Source of the DNA: an uncultured Erysipelotrichaceae bacterium | GTDB taxonomy: Bacteria > Bacillota_I > Bacilli_A > Erysipelotrichales > Erysipelotrichaceae | Assembly: GCA_900319505.1 (NCBI GenBank) | Contig: ONOV01000207.1 | Coordinates: 1-19,776 of the forward strand | Length of the DNA stretch: 19,776 bases | Direction: 5' to 3' | Shown: positions 5,475 through 13,701 of the stretch, in pieces | Layout of the letters: the number at the start of each line of letters is the position of its first letter | Position numbering within the stretch: position 1 is the first letter of the stretch | The notes under the pieces: model-generated | The model's input: the letters and a program-made list of their open reading frames with translations, nothing else | What the model was told of the DNA's origin: nothing | Database searches by the model: none | Translations under genes and position numbers: made by a program

Positions 5475-6482
5475 ATGAGAAAACTGACCGTACATACAAA
5501 GAACAGAGATTATGATGTGCTGCAGGAAAAGGGTATCCTGAAAAGGGCAAAGGAACTGATTCGGCCTGAAGGAAGCGTTTATCTTGTGTCGGATGACGGT
5601 GTGCCTGCAAAGTGGCAGCAGTGTCTGCAGGAACAGTTTCCAGATGCCCCCATGTATGTCTTTCCGCATGGTGAACAGGCCAAGAATCTGTCAACCTGGC
5701 AGAAGATTCTGGAAGACATGCTGGCGCATAATCTGTCTCGTAAGGATATGGTCATCGCGCTTGGCGGCGGGGTTGCCGGTGACATGGCCGGCTTTGCCGC
5801 AGCCAGCTATATGAGAGGCATTGCCTATGTCAATATTCCGACGACTTCACTGTCCCAGATCGATTCTTCCATCGGCGGCAAGACGGCGGTGGATCTGGCC
5901 GGGGCAAAGAACTGTGTCGGAGCGTTCTGGCAGCCTTCCATGGTCCTGGTGGATCCGGATGTGCTGAAGACACTCTCCAGCCGGCAGTTTCATAACGGCC
6001 TTGTGGAAGCGGTCAAGGAAGGTCTTACGTTTGATCCTGAACTGTTTGCCATGTTTGAAAAGGATGATTACATGGAGCACGTGGATGACATCATCTGGAA
6101 GTGTCTGAATATCAAGAAGAATGTGGTGGAACACGATGAAAGAGAGAGCGGTGAAAGAAAGCTCTTGAACTTCGGCCATACCTATGGCCATGCCTATGAA
6201 ACATACTATGGGCTCAACACCTATCTGCATGGAGAATGTGTAGGCATGGGCATGATGACCATCATGAACAATCCGCAGATCAAAGAAAGGCTTCAGAAGG
6301 TGCTGGAGCGGATGGGATGCCCGGTACATTGTGATGCGGATTATGATCAGATTGCACATCTGATCACACATGACAAGAAAGCAGACCATGACCATGTGAC
6401 CATTGTCCAGGTGGATGAGATCGGTAAGGGACATCTGGAAGAATGGACGATGGAGCAGATCAGAAAGAAGATGGATGTATGA
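5475..6482 (+). CDS. aroB: 3-dehydroquinate synthase
   Basis: Second shikimate step: cyclises DAHP to 3-dehydroquinate using NAD+ and a divalent metal. The 335-residue protein shows the NAD-binding GGGVAGDMAGF at 97-107, the substrate-loop region IPTTSLSQIDSSIGGKTAVD at 121-140, and candidate zinc ligands Glu178, His235 (in FGHTYGHA) and His252. The chosen ATG has AAGGAG 9 nt upstream; an in-frame extension to 5415 would run through the terminator hairpin and is rejected. First gene after the attenuator; its stop overlaps the aroC start as ATGA. It is slightly shorter than the usual 350-360 residues but has all motifs. Confidence 0.97.
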   Translation: MRKLTVHTKNRDYDVLQEKGILKRAKELIRPEGSVYLVSDDGVPAKWQQCLQEQFPDAPMYVFPHGEQAKNLSTWQKILEDMLAHNLSRKDMVIALGGGVAGDMAGFAAASYMRGIAYVNIPTTSLSQIDSSIGGKTAVDLAGAKNCVGAFWQPSMVLVDPDVLKTLSSRQFHNGLVEAVKEGLTFDPELFAMFEKDDYMEHVDDIIWKCLNIKKNVVEHDERESGERKLLNFGHTYGHAYETYYGLNTYLHGECVGMGMMTIMNNPQIKERLQKVLERMGCPVHCDADYDQIAHLITHDKKADHDHVTIVQVDEIGKGHLEEWTMEQIRKKMDV

Positions 6483-7582
6483 GCAATATTCTCGGCAGAA
6501 ATTTAACGGTAACTCTGTTTGGCGAAAGCCATGGCCCCGCCATCGGAGCGGTGCTTGACGGAGTGCCGGGCGGCGTGAAGATTGATATGGACCTGATCCA
6601 TAAGGGCATGGACTTCCGCAGAGCCGCCGGCGCGCTTTCCACCGGCCGCCATGAAGCAGATGAAGTGCATATTCTTTCCGGCGTGAAAGACGGTTATGCC
6701 CAGGGCACACCGATCACACTTGTCATTGAAAACAATAATGTCCATCGTCATGACTATGAAAATCTCAAGGATACAGCCCGGCCGGGACATGCGGATTATA
6801 CCGGCTATGTGCATTACAGCGGCTTTGCGGATCTTTCCGGCGGCGGCCATTTCTCCGGCCGTCTGACTGCGCCTGTCACTGCCTGCGGCATGATCGCTGA
6901 AGGCATGCTGAAAGAGAAGGGGATTGTAATCGGATCGCATATCTCTGAAATTCACGGCATCAAGGATGATCCCTTTGATCCTTCAAAGCTGAAAGAACAG
7001 ATCGAACAGGTAAATGCGGAACACTTTGCTGTATTGAATTCAGAGGCAGGTGAAAAGATGCAGGCATGCATCAGGGCAGCCCGGGCGGAAGGAGATTCTG
7101 TTGGCGGGACGCTTGAAACATGTATCTATGGCCTGGAAGCCGGGGTAGGGGATCCGGAATTTGATTCTCTGGAAAGTCTATTGTCACACGCGGTATTCTC
7201 GGTGCCGGCGGTGAAAGGCATCGCGTTTGGGGAAGGATTCGGTTTCAGCTCCCTCTATGGTTCAGAAGCCAATGATGCCTTCATCATGAAAGACGGCAGA
7301 GTGGAGACAGTCACCAATCATAACGGCGGCATCAACGGCGGCATATCCAACGGCATGCCCATTGTCTTTACAACCGTGATCAAGCCGACCCCATCCATTT
7401 CAAAAAGCCAGCATACCGTCAACTATGTTGAAAAGAAGGAAAAGGAACTTATCATTCAGGGCAGACATGATCCCTGCATCCTGCATCGGGCCCGCATCGT
7501 CGTTGATGCCGTCAGTGCGCTGACCATTGCGGATGCCCTCATGACGCGCTTCGGCCAGGCATACTTCGGAGGTACAGAATGA
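6479..7582 (+). CDS. aroC: chorismate synthase
   Basis: Final shikimate step: FMN-dependent conversion of EPSP to chorismate. The 367 residues contain the N-terminal signature GESHGPAIGAVLDGVPGG, RRAAGALSTGRHE, then RPGHADYT, GGGHFSGRLTAP and, near the C-terminus, GRHDPC. The variant GGGHFSGR (instead of the enterobacterial GGGRSSAR) is common in anaerobic Bacillota, from memory of the family. Start is the ATG that overlaps the aroB stop by four bases (ATGA); a longer in-frame start at 6443 would overlap aroB and lacks support. The stop overlaps the next start the same way, so translational coupling is likely. The operon position is odd for the pathway order (enzyme 7 second), but such scrambling is usual. 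Confidence 0.97.
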   Translation: MSNILGRNLTVTLFGESHGPAIGAVLDGVPGGVKIDMDLIHKGMDFRRAAGALSTGRHEADEVHILSGVKDGYAQGTPITLVIENNNVHRHDYENLKDTARPGHADYTGYVHYSGFADLSGGGHFSGRLTAPVTACGMIAEGMLKEKGIVIGSHISEIHGIKDDPFDPSKLKEQIEQVNAEHFAVLNSEAGEKMQACIRAARAEGDSVGGTLETCIYGLEAGVGDPEFDSLESLLSHAVFSVPAVKGIAFGEGFGFSSLYGSEANDAFIMKDGRVETVTNHNGGINGGISNGMPIVFTTVIKPTPSISKSQHTVNYVEKKEKELIIQGRHDPCILHRARIVVDAVSALTIADALMTRFGQAYFGGTE

Positions 7583-8814
7583 AATACGGATTAATCGGCA
7601 TGCCCTTGGGCCATTCCTGGTCCCCGGAGATTCATGCACTTCTGATTCATGAATCCTATGTCAAAAAAGAGCTCAGAGAAGAAGAGCTGGCTGACTTTCT
7701 GAAGGCAAAGGATTTTGCCGGCATCAATGTCACCATCCCCTATAAGCAGGCGGTAATTCCCTATCTTGATGAAGTAGATCAAAGAGCTTCCCGCATCGGG
7801 GCGGTCAACTGCATTGTCAATCGTGACGGAAAGCTGATCGGCTATAATACAGACTGCATCGGCTTCTATGATATGATGCGGGCTAATCACATGCCCCTTG
7901 GCAGAGCCGCGGTACTTGGCAGCGGAGGCGCTTCCAAGGCGGTGAAAGCGGCGCTGGAAGAGCTGGGCTGTGATCCGGTGACAGTATCCCGCACACCGCA
8001 TGGAGATATGATTTCCTATGATGAACTGTATGCAAGGGAAAGTGAATTTACACTGCTTGTCAATGCGACGCCGGTCGGCATGTCGCCAGAGATCGATGCC
8101 TGTTTGGTGGATCTGGAGCAGTTGAAGCATCTGAAAGGAGTTGTGGATATCATTGCCAATCCTTTGAAGACACGGCTGCAGTTTGAAGCGGCGTGCAGAG
8201 GCATACCGGTACTTGGCGGATTTGAGATGCTGGTAAGGCAGGCTGCTGCAGCGGATGAGCTGTTTACTGACCGGAAGGTCAGTGAAGCAGCGGTGCAGCA
8301 CTGCATGGCTTCGCTCTACCACAGCCGGCGCAGTATTGTTCTGATCGGCATGCCGACATCAGGAAAAACCACCATCGGAAAAGCACTGGCTGAAGGGTGT
8401 GACAGAACATTGATCGACATGGACAGTGAACTGGAAAAGCGCATGGGCATGCCGATCAGAGAATGCTTTGCCGCAAAAGGAGAGGCTTACTTCCGTCAGG
8501 CAGAAAGCCGTCTCGCTGCAGAACTGGCCGTCGGCGGTCCCTATGTCATCTCAACCGGCGGCGGGATTATCAAAAACAGAGACAATATGCGCCGTCTCAG
8601 TGCCGGCGGCTATGTCATATGGATAGACCGGGATCTTAACCAGCTGTTTCCTTCCTTTGACCGTCCGCTTTCGTCCAGCCAGGAGGCTGTACAGAAACTT
8701 TACGAAGAGCGGAAGGATCTGTATGAAAGATACAGTGACGGCAGAATTGAAAACAACGGCACAATAGAAGAAGCAGTGCACAGCATCATGAAGCTGACAG
8801 GAGAACAAAGATGA
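7579..8814 (+). CDS. aroEK: fused shikimate dehydrogenase - shikimate kinase
   Basis: One 411-residue chain carries two consecutive pathway steps: reduction of 3-dehydroshikimate (NADPH) and phosphorylation of shikimate (ATP). Residues 1-250 are AroE: shikimate-binding GHSWSPEIH at 11-19, catalytic Lys56 in VTIPYK, Asp92 in YNTD, and the nucleotide-binding GSGGAS at 114-119. Residues 252-411 are AroK: P-loop GMPTSGKTT at 257-265, the shikimate-binding DMD at 280-282, Arg306, GGG at 327-329, and the lid DRPL at 361-364. There is no linker to speak of between the halves and no stop or frameshift. Start and stop overlap the neighbours as ATGA. Both modules look complete. AroE-AroK fusions occur sporadically; this one differs from the well-known AroD-AroE fusion of plants and Chlamydia. 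Confidence 0.95.
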   Translation: MKYGLIGMPLGHSWSPEIHALLIHESYVKKELREEELADFLKAKDFAGINVTIPYKQAVIPYLDEVDQRASRIGAVNCIVNRDGKLIGYNTDCIGFYDMMRANHMPLGRAAVLGSGGASKAVKAALEELGCDPVTVSRTPHGDMISYDELYARESEFTLLVNATPVGMSPEIDACLVDLEQLKHLKGVVDIIANPLKTRLQFEAACRGIPVLGGFEMLVRQAAAADELFTDRKVSEAAVQHCMASLYHSRRSIVLIGMPTSGKTTIGKALAEGCDRTLIDMDSELEKRMGMPIRECFAAKGEAYFRQAESRLAAELAVGGPYVISTGGGIIKNRDNMRRLSAGGYVIWIDRDLNQLFPSFDRPLSSSQEAVQKLYEERKDLYERYSDGRIENNGTIEEAVHSIMKLTGEQR

Positions 8815-9830
8815 TTATTACATTGAAAAAGAATGCACCGGAAGAGGAAGTAAAAAAGATCAGAGAACACTTCGAGAGCATGAACCTCAGAGTGAACATG
8901 ATCAAAGGTGATGAATACAACGTATTCGGTCTGGTCGGTGATACGGCAAGACTGGATGAAAGAAAGATCATGGCCAATCAGTGGGTGGAGAATGTACAGC
9001 GTGTTTCCGCTCCTTACAAACTGGCCAACCGGATGTTTCATCCGGAAGATTCCGTAGTTGATGTGGCCGGCATTCCGGTAGGCGGAAAAAGTCCGGTAGT
9101 GGTGATCGGCGGTCCCTGCTCTGTGGAAGGAGAGGATCAGGCAGTCCGCATTGCAAAGGAAGTCAAAGAAGCCGGCGGCTGTATGTTAAGAGGCGGTGCC
9201 TATAAGCCCCGTACATCTCCCTACAGTTTCCAGGGGCTTGGCTATGAAGGTATTGTTGATCTTGTCAGAGCACGGGAAAAGACCGGTCTGCCGATTGTTT
9301 CGGAACTGATGTCCGTTGATAAGATTGATGAATTTGAAGAGAATGTGGATCTGGTACAGATCGGTGCCCGCAACATGCAGAACTTTGATCTGCTCAAGGC
9401 AGTCGGTCATATGCATAAGCCTATTCTGCTCAAGCGCGGCATGTCCGCTGCCATTGAAGACTGGATCATGTCAGCTGAATATATCATGGCTAACGGCAAT
9501 CCCAATGTCATTCTGTGTGAAAGAGGCATCCGTACCTTTGAGAAATATACCCGCAACACTATGGATCTTGCTGTTATTCCGATCATCAAGGAAAAGACGC
9601 ATCTGCCGATTATCATCGATCCAAGCCACTCCACCGGCAACTGGAAGTATGTCGAAGCGGTATCCCTGGCTGCGGTAGCTGCCGGGGCAGACGGTCTCAT
9701 CATTGAAGTACATGATCATCCGGATGAGGCATGGAGTGATGGTGCCCAGTCCCTGAAACCGGAGAAGTTTGCCCAGCTGATCGAGAAAGCCCGTAAGATC
9801 GCTGAGGCATGCGGCAGACCGCTGAGATGA
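8811..9830 (+). CDS. aroF: 3-deoxy-7-phosphoheptulonate synthase, type I-beta with N-terminal ferredoxin-like domain
   Basis: Entry step of the pathway: condenses phosphoenolpyruvate and erythrose 4-phosphate to DAHP. The 339-residue chain has an N-terminal ferredoxin-like domain (about 1-68) of the kind that mediates Tyr/Phe inhibition in the Thermotoga enzyme, then the TIM-barrel catalytic domain. Motifs seen: GGPCSVE, KPRTSPYSFQG, QIGARNMQN, LLKRGM and IDPSHSTG, including PEP- and metal-binding residues of the I-beta family. No chorismate mutase domain is fused, unlike many Bacillus enzymes. Its placement behind a Tyr/Phe attenuator means the entry enzyme is governed both by transcription and, probably, allosterically. 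Start overlaps the previous stop as ATGA. Confidence 0.96.
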   Translation: MIITLKKNAPEEEVKKIREHFESMNLRVNMIKGDEYNVFGLVGDTARLDERKIMANQWVENVQRVSAPYKLANRMFHPEDSVVDVAGIPVGGKSPVVVIGGPCSVEGEDQAVRIAKEVKEAGGCMLRGGAYKPRTSPYSFQGLGYEGIVDLVRAREKTGLPIVSELMSVDKIDEFEENVDLVQIGARNMQNFDLLKAVGHMHKPILLKRGMSAAIEDWIMSAEYIMANGNPNVILCERGIRTFEKYTRNTMDLAVIPIIKEKTHLPIIIDPSHSTGNWKYVEAVSLAAVAAGADGLIIEVHDHPDEAWSDGAQSLKPEKFAQLIEKARKIAEACGRPLR

Positions 9831-11089
9831 AAGTCACAATTCACGGGGGCAGCCGGGCTGCTGTCATCGCCCTGCCGGCCAGCAAATCTCTTTCCCACCG
9901 GGCATTGATCTGTGCAGCTCTGTCAGAGGGCACAGCTGTGATTCATCATGTCGCAGAGAATAAGGACACCGAAGCGACCATGCGGGTCATGTCGCATCTT
10001 GGAGCTTCCTTTGAACGAAAAGAGGATGATGTCATCGTTCATGGTTCAAGGACACTGCCGTATGATGGAAGTGTGCTGGACTGTGGTGAGTCAGGCAGTA
10101 CGCTGCGCTTTCTCATCCCGCTCTTTTCCTTAGGCAGTGATACCGTTACATTTACGGGACATGGACGGCTCATGGAGCGGCCGCAGAGCGTATATGAAGC
10201 GCTGTATCATGAAAACGGCCTGCTCTTTGTAAAAGAAGGACAGTATCTCAAAGTACGGGGGCCATTGACAGGCGGCACTTATACAGTAGACGGCAGTGTG
10301 TCATCCCAGTTTATTTCCGGTCTGCTTTTTGCCCTGCCTGAAGTAAAGCAGGACAGCCGGATTACAGTAAAAGAACCGTATGAGTCACGCAGCTATGTGG
10401 GACTGACGCTGGATCTGTTAAGAAAGAGCGGTATTATCATCAATGAAGAAGGCAATACATACTTCATCCCCGGCCGTCAATCCTATGCCCTGAAGGAAGC
10501 TTCTATTGCCGGGGATGATTCCCAGATGGCTTTCTTTGCAGCCAAGGGATTATCAGGTAGAGAACCGGTAGAAGTCATCCATGTGGATCATGATTCAAAA
10601 CAGGGTGATCATATCATCCTGGCTTATATCAGAAAGATGGGCGGCCGGTATGAAGAAACAGAACAGGGCTATCGCTTCTATCCTTCGAAGCTTCATGGCT
10701 GTGAGATGGATCTGGGGGACTGTCCGGATCTGGGACCGATGCTGTTTGCCTTGGCCGCAACGGCGGAAGGCACATCACATTTTGTCCATGCTGGAAGACT
10801 TCGGGTCAAGGAAAGCGATCGGATTGCCTGCATGGAGGAAGAGCTGAAGAAGCTTGGATGTCACATGAAATCAGAGCAGGAAGAGGTGTGGATTGAAGGG
10901 ACAGAGACACTGCAGGATGACATGACGCTTCATGGCCATAATGACCACCGCATTGTCATGAGCCTGAGCATTCTTTCCGCTCTGCTGCACAATACCTGCA
11001 TTGAAGGGGCTGAAGCGGTAGACAAGAGCTATCCGGCTTTCTTCAAAGACCTTGAAACATGCGGATGTGAGGTGGAATATGATCAGTGA
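9827..11089 (+). CDS. aroA: 3-phosphoshikimate 1-carboxyvinyltransferase (EPSP synthase)
   Basis: Transfers the enolpyruvyl group of PEP to shikimate 3-phosphate. The 420 residues contain ASKSLSHR at 18-25 (Lys20), GESGSTLRF at 87-95, GRLMERP at 113-119, SSQFISGLL at 159-167, the catalytic Asp301 in DCPDLGP, ESDR at 329-332 and HNDHRI at 371-376. GESGSTLRF replaces the classical GNSGT/GNAGT stretch of enterobacterial enzymes; it is typical of clostridial-type sequences and could affect glyphosate sensitivity, which I cannot judge from motifs. The ATG at 9827 overlaps the aroF stop (ATGA) and is preferred over the in-frame ATG at 9809. Confidence 0.96.
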   Translation: MKVTIHGGSRAAVIALPASKSLSHRALICAALSEGTAVIHHVAENKDTEATMRVMSHLGASFERKEDDVIVHGSRTLPYDGSVLDCGESGSTLRFLIPLFSLGSDTVTFTGHGRLMERPQSVYEALYHENGLLFVKEGQYLKVRGPLTGGTYTVDGSVSSQFISGLLFALPEVKQDSRITVKEPYESRSYVGLTLDLLRKSGIIINEEGNTYFIPGRQSYALKEASIAGDDSQMAFFAAKGLSGREPVEVIHVDHDSKQGDHIILAYIRKMGGRYEETEQGYRFYPSKLHGCEMDLGDCPDLGPMLFALAATAEGTSHFVHAGRLRVKESDRIACMEEELKKLGCHMKSEQEEVWIEGTETLQDDMTLHGHNDHRIVMSLSILSALLHNTCIEGAEAVDKSYPAFFKDLETCGCEVEYDQ

Positions 11090-11924
11090 AAAGTCGAAAA
11101 TCACGATTATCGGATTAGGTGTACTGGGCGGCAGCTATGCCAAGGGCTTTGCCAAAGCCGGCATACAGGCCTATGCCGTGGACCTCAATGAAGATGCCCT
11201 GCGCTTTGCCAAGGAGAACCACTGGATCAAGGACGGCAGCACGGATCCATCCCTTGTGAAGGACAGTGATCTTGTCATCTCCTGTCTGTATCCCCATACC
11301 TTTATCCAGTGGGTCAAAGACAACCAGAAATACTTCCGGCCCGGTACACTCCTGAGTGATGTCACCGGGGTCAAGCGGAAGGTGATTTCTGCCATCAATG
11401 ATGAACTGCGGAAGGATTGTGAGTTCATTGCCTGTCATCCGATGGCCGGCCGGGAGTCCAGAGGTCTTGCCTATGCGGATGAATCCCGGTTTGAAAATGC
11501 CAATTTCATCATTGTACCAACGGAAAAGAACACAAAGGAAGCGGTTGATACAGCCTATCAGATGGCCCGTATTCTGAAGTTTGGACGGGTGTGTGAGCTG
11601 AGCGCGGAAGAACATGACCGCATGATCGGCTTTCTTTCCCAATTGACCCATGTCATCGCCGTTTCATTGATGAATACAAGCGATCACAGCCATCTGGCAG
11701 ACTATACTGGTGATTCCTTCCGGGATCTGACCCGCATTGCCAACATCAATGAAGATCTATGGCCGGAGCTGTTTGTCATGAATAAAGACTATCTTCTCGA
11801 AGAGATTCATGCCTTTACGCATGAAATGGAATCCTTTGCCGGCCTGATTGAAAAAGAGGACTATGCGGCCATGCGCCGGAAACTGATTCAGTCGACCAAG
11901 AGAAGAAAGCAGTTTGACAAGTAA
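11079..11924 (+). CDS. tyrA: prephenate dehydrogenase
   Basis: Oxidative decarboxylation of prephenate to 4-hydroxyphenylpyruvate, the tyrosine branch. The 281-residue protein has an N-terminal Rossmann motif GLGVLGG at 12-18, catalytic His120 in HPMAGRES, a second conserved His191 in LTHVIA, and the helical dimerisation domain. It lacks the C-terminal ACT domain seen in Bacillus TyrA, so tyrosine control probably rests on the attenuator and AroF. The ATG at 11079 has GAGGTGG upstream and overlaps aroA by 11 bases; the alternative ATG at 11052 has no ribosome binding site. NAD or NADP preference is not clear from the motif. Confidence 0.95.
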   Translation: MISEKSKITIIGLGVLGGSYAKGFAKAGIQAYAVDLNEDALRFAKENHWIKDGSTDPSLVKDSDLVISCLYPHTFIQWVKDNQKYFRPGTLLSDVTGVKRKVISAINDELRKDCEFIACHPMAGRESRGLAYADESRFENANFIIVPTEKNTKEAVDTAYQMARILKFGRVCELSAEEHDRMIGFLSQLTHVIAVSLMNTSDHSHLADYTGDSFRDLTRIANINEDLWPELFVMNKDYLLEEIHAFTHEMESFAGLIEKEDYAAMRRKLIQSTKRRKQFDK

Positions 11925-11934
11925 GAGGAACAGT

Positions 11935-12381
11935 ATGACAAAGTTTATGGTATTGAACGGACCCAATCTGAATATGGTGGGGATCCGGGAAAAGAATATT
12001 TACGGCACGGAATCTTTTCAGAATATGATTGCTGAGATTGAAAAAGCAGCCAAAGAAAGAGGTGTAAGCGTGGAATGCCGTCAGAGCAACCATGAAGGGG
12101 ATCTGGTGGACTGGATTCAGGAAGCCTATTTTGAAAAGTATGATGGGGTTGTCATGAACCCCGGTGCCTATACGCATACTTCCATTGCCATCGCCGATGC
12201 AGTCAAGGCGATTGCCCCGGTGCCGGTAGTAGAAGTACATATCAGTGATATCAACTCCCGGGAGGAATTCCGCCATCACAGCTTTGCGGCACCCTATTGC
12301 CTGAAACAGATCAAAGGGCATGGCATCCATGGCTATATTGAAGCGATGGATGAACTCATTGCCTTCCATCAGAAAGGCTGA
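11935..12381 (+). CDS. aroQ: 3-dehydroquinate dehydratase, type II
   Basis: Third shikimate step, dehydrating 3-dehydroquinate to 3-dehydroshikimate by the dodecameric type II enzyme. The 148-residue chain shows LNGPNLNMVGIRE at the start with the mobile-loop Arg and following Tyr, the NPGAYTHTSIAI substrate motif, and VEVHISDINSREEFRHHS with the catalytic His. The ATG at 11935 follows AGAGGAA with good spacing; the ORF could extend to 11914 but that would overlap tyrA. Last gene of the operon, 10 nt after tyrA, followed by a weak hairpin. Confidence 0.96.
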   Translation: MTKFMVLNGPNLNMVGIREKNIYGTESFQNMIAEIEKAAKERGVSVECRQSNHEGDLVDWIQEAYFEKYDGVVMNPGAYTHTSIAIADAVKAIAPVPVVEVHISDINSREEFRHHSFAAPYCLKQIKGHGIHGYIEAMDELIAFHQKG

Positions 12382-12404
12382 ACGGCCTTAACCTTTTCCT
12401 TTTC
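12374..12404 (+). terminator. weak terminator-like hairpin at the end of the aro operon
   Basis: AAGGC (12374-12378) pairs with GCCTT (12385-12389) across a six-base loop that includes the aroQ stop codon, followed by a pyrimidine run CCTTTTCCTTTTC. The stem is only 5 bp, so termination may be partial and the next gene may receive readthrough. Confidence 0.4.
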
Positions 12405-12416
12405 TTAGGGTAAAAT
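12388..12416 (+). promoter_or_regulatory. candidate promoter of the zinc-ribbon/SH3 gene
   Basis: TTAACC (12388-12393) and TAAAAT (12411-12416) are 17 bp apart. They overlap the weak hairpin at the end of aroQ. A purine-rich ribosome binding site AAAGGGG follows before the ATG at 12440. Confidence 0.45.
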
Positions 12417-12439
12417 GAAAGGAAGCAAAGGGGAAAGTC

Positions 12440-13297
12440 ATGGCAGAAGGAACAAAGAAGTGTCTCAGCTGCGGTGCCATCGTTTCCGCTGAACTGGACC
12501 AGTGTCCGATATGCGGCGGCCGCATCTTTGAAACAGGCGATAAGGAAAAACAGGCAGAAGCGACCAGGGAATATCATCCTTCTGCTGATCACGGCAAAGC
12601 AGCGGATGACAAAGAAGATACGGAGCACTTGAGCTGGTCTCCGGATGATGAGGAAGATACGCTGGAAATGATCGATTTTACCGACCAGGTGAAGAAAGAA
12701 GAAGAAACACCGAAGCGGACCCAGAAGAAAAAGATCTACATCAGTGCTTCACCTGAACCGGAACATAAAAAGTCAAAGCGCACACTGCGCGCGGTACGCT
12801 GGTTCCGCCGTAAGAAGAAGGCATGGCAGAAGCAGAAAGCCATGCAGGAAAAAGACAGTAACAGATCCGAAACACCGGAGTGGAAGCGCAGGTTTGATGA
12901 ACAGCCGCCTCTGACAAAGCGATTGATCATGATCTGTGCTGCCGCGGCTGTGGTAGTGATTGTGGTATTGATCTGTGCTTTTGCGATCGGCGGTTCTTCC
13001 CGCAAAAACAAGACAGCCGTCAAACAGACGGCGCAGCCGACCGCTGTACCGACAAGCGCTGCTGCCACGGCAAGAAGCGATGGGGAGCCGATCGGCACCA
13101 TTGAAGTACCGCAGGATACGCTCATCAATATCCGGGTGAGCCCTGATACCACTGCGGATGTCATCGGCCTGACGGAGGATTCAGAATATCCAGTTTATTC
13201 CATTCAGCAGGATGGAGAATATACATGGTACCAGATCGACAGCGAAGGCTGGGTGGCTGATGGCGGCGACTGGGTAACTTATGTGCCGGCACAATGA
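12440..13297 (+). CDS. zinc-ribbon, single-pass membrane protein with extracellular SH3-like domain
   Basis: Function unknown, 285 residues. An N-terminal zinc ribbon has paired cysteines CxxC at 8-11 and 22-25. A long charged linker follows (about 35-160): first acidic, then strongly basic around residues 95-135. One transmembrane helix spans about 161-184, and the lysines just before it favour a cytoplasmic N-terminus. Outside the membrane a Thr/Ala/Pro-rich stalk leads to a bacterial SH3-like domain (about 217-282, with INIRVSPDT and WYQIDSEGWV), a fold that often binds peptidoglycan or peptides. The layout suggests a link between a cytoplasmic sensor or nucleic-acid-binding part and the cell wall. 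It has its own promoter and a strong terminator, so it is probably monocistronic. Confidence 0.85.
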   Translation: MAEGTKKCLSCGAIVSAELDQCPICGGRIFETGDKEKQAEATREYHPSADHGKAADDKEDTEHLSWSPDDEEDTLEMIDFTDQVKKEEETPKRTQKKKIYISASPEPEHKKSKRTLRAVRWFRRKKKAWQKQKAMQEKDSNRSETPEWKRRFDEQPPLTKRLIMICAAAAVVVIVVLICAFAIGGSSRKNKTAVKQTAQPTAVPTSAAATARSDGEPIGTIEVPQDTLINIRVSPDTTADVIGLTEDSEYPVYSIQQDGEYTWYQIDSEGWVADGGDWVTYVPAQ

Positions 13298-13324
13298 GGA
13301 GGGCGGCTGCCTTCCTTTTCTTTT
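13298..13324 (+). terminator. Rho-independent terminator after the SH3 gene
   Basis: GGAGGGC (13298-13304) pairs with GCCTTCC (13309-13315) with one G-U pair and a GGCT loop, followed by TTTTCTTTT. The stem begins at the base after the stop codon. Confidence 0.9.
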
Positions 13325-13335
13325 GCGGATGATGC

Positions 13336-13341
13336 TATAAT
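13336..13341 (+). promoter_or_regulatory. -10 element of the NusG-II gene, probable leaderless start
   Basis: A perfect TATAAT ends nine bases before the ATG at 13351, leaving a predicted 5' leader of about 2-3 nt. No Shine-Dalgarno is present. The -35 position has no clear match. Confidence 0.55.
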
Positions 13342-13350
13342 TCCTTCACT

Positions 13351-13701
13351 ATGAAGAAAAAAGAAGTCAAGATTCTGATTGTGATAGCAGTGATTGCCGC
13401 GGCTCTGATTCTGATCATGAAGGTGGTTCAGGCAAACAGCCACAGCGGTGTCAAAGTAGCTGTCTATTACCGCAATAAAATTGTAAAAGAGTTCTGGTCG
13501 GATGAAGATGCGACCTATCACATTGACGGCGACAGCAACGGCCTGGATGTGGAAGTAAAGGACGGCAAATGGCATGTCACCAATGAAAAATGCCCCAACC
13601 ATGTCTGTGCTGAGATGGGCTGGGTAGGGCCGGGCGAGTACCTGCCGATTACCTGTCTGCCCAATAACATCGTTGTGGTGGAGGAGACCGAGGGCAAATG
13701 A
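13351..13701 (+). CDS. NusG domain II-containing membrane-anchored protein
   Basis: Small protein of 116 residues: one N-terminal membrane anchor (about 7-23) preceded by lysines, then an extracytoplasmic NusG-II-type domain. The diagnostic C-terminal pattern is present: Cys81-Pro and Cys86 in EKCPNHVCAEMG, followed by ITCLPNNIVV with Cys102. The family has no agreed function; it frequently sits beside a Gx transporter gene, as here, and often near FMN transferase (ApbE-like) or polyprenyl synthase genes, which are not in this window. Translation is probably leaderless. The stop codon overlaps the next start (ATGA), so the two products are likely coupled. Confidence 0.85.
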   Translation: MKKKEVKILIVIAVIAAALILIMKVVQANSHSGVKVAVYYRNKIVKEFWSDEDATYHIDGDSNGLDVEVKDGKWHVTNEKCPNHVCAEMGWVGPGEYLPITCLPNNIVVVEETEGK

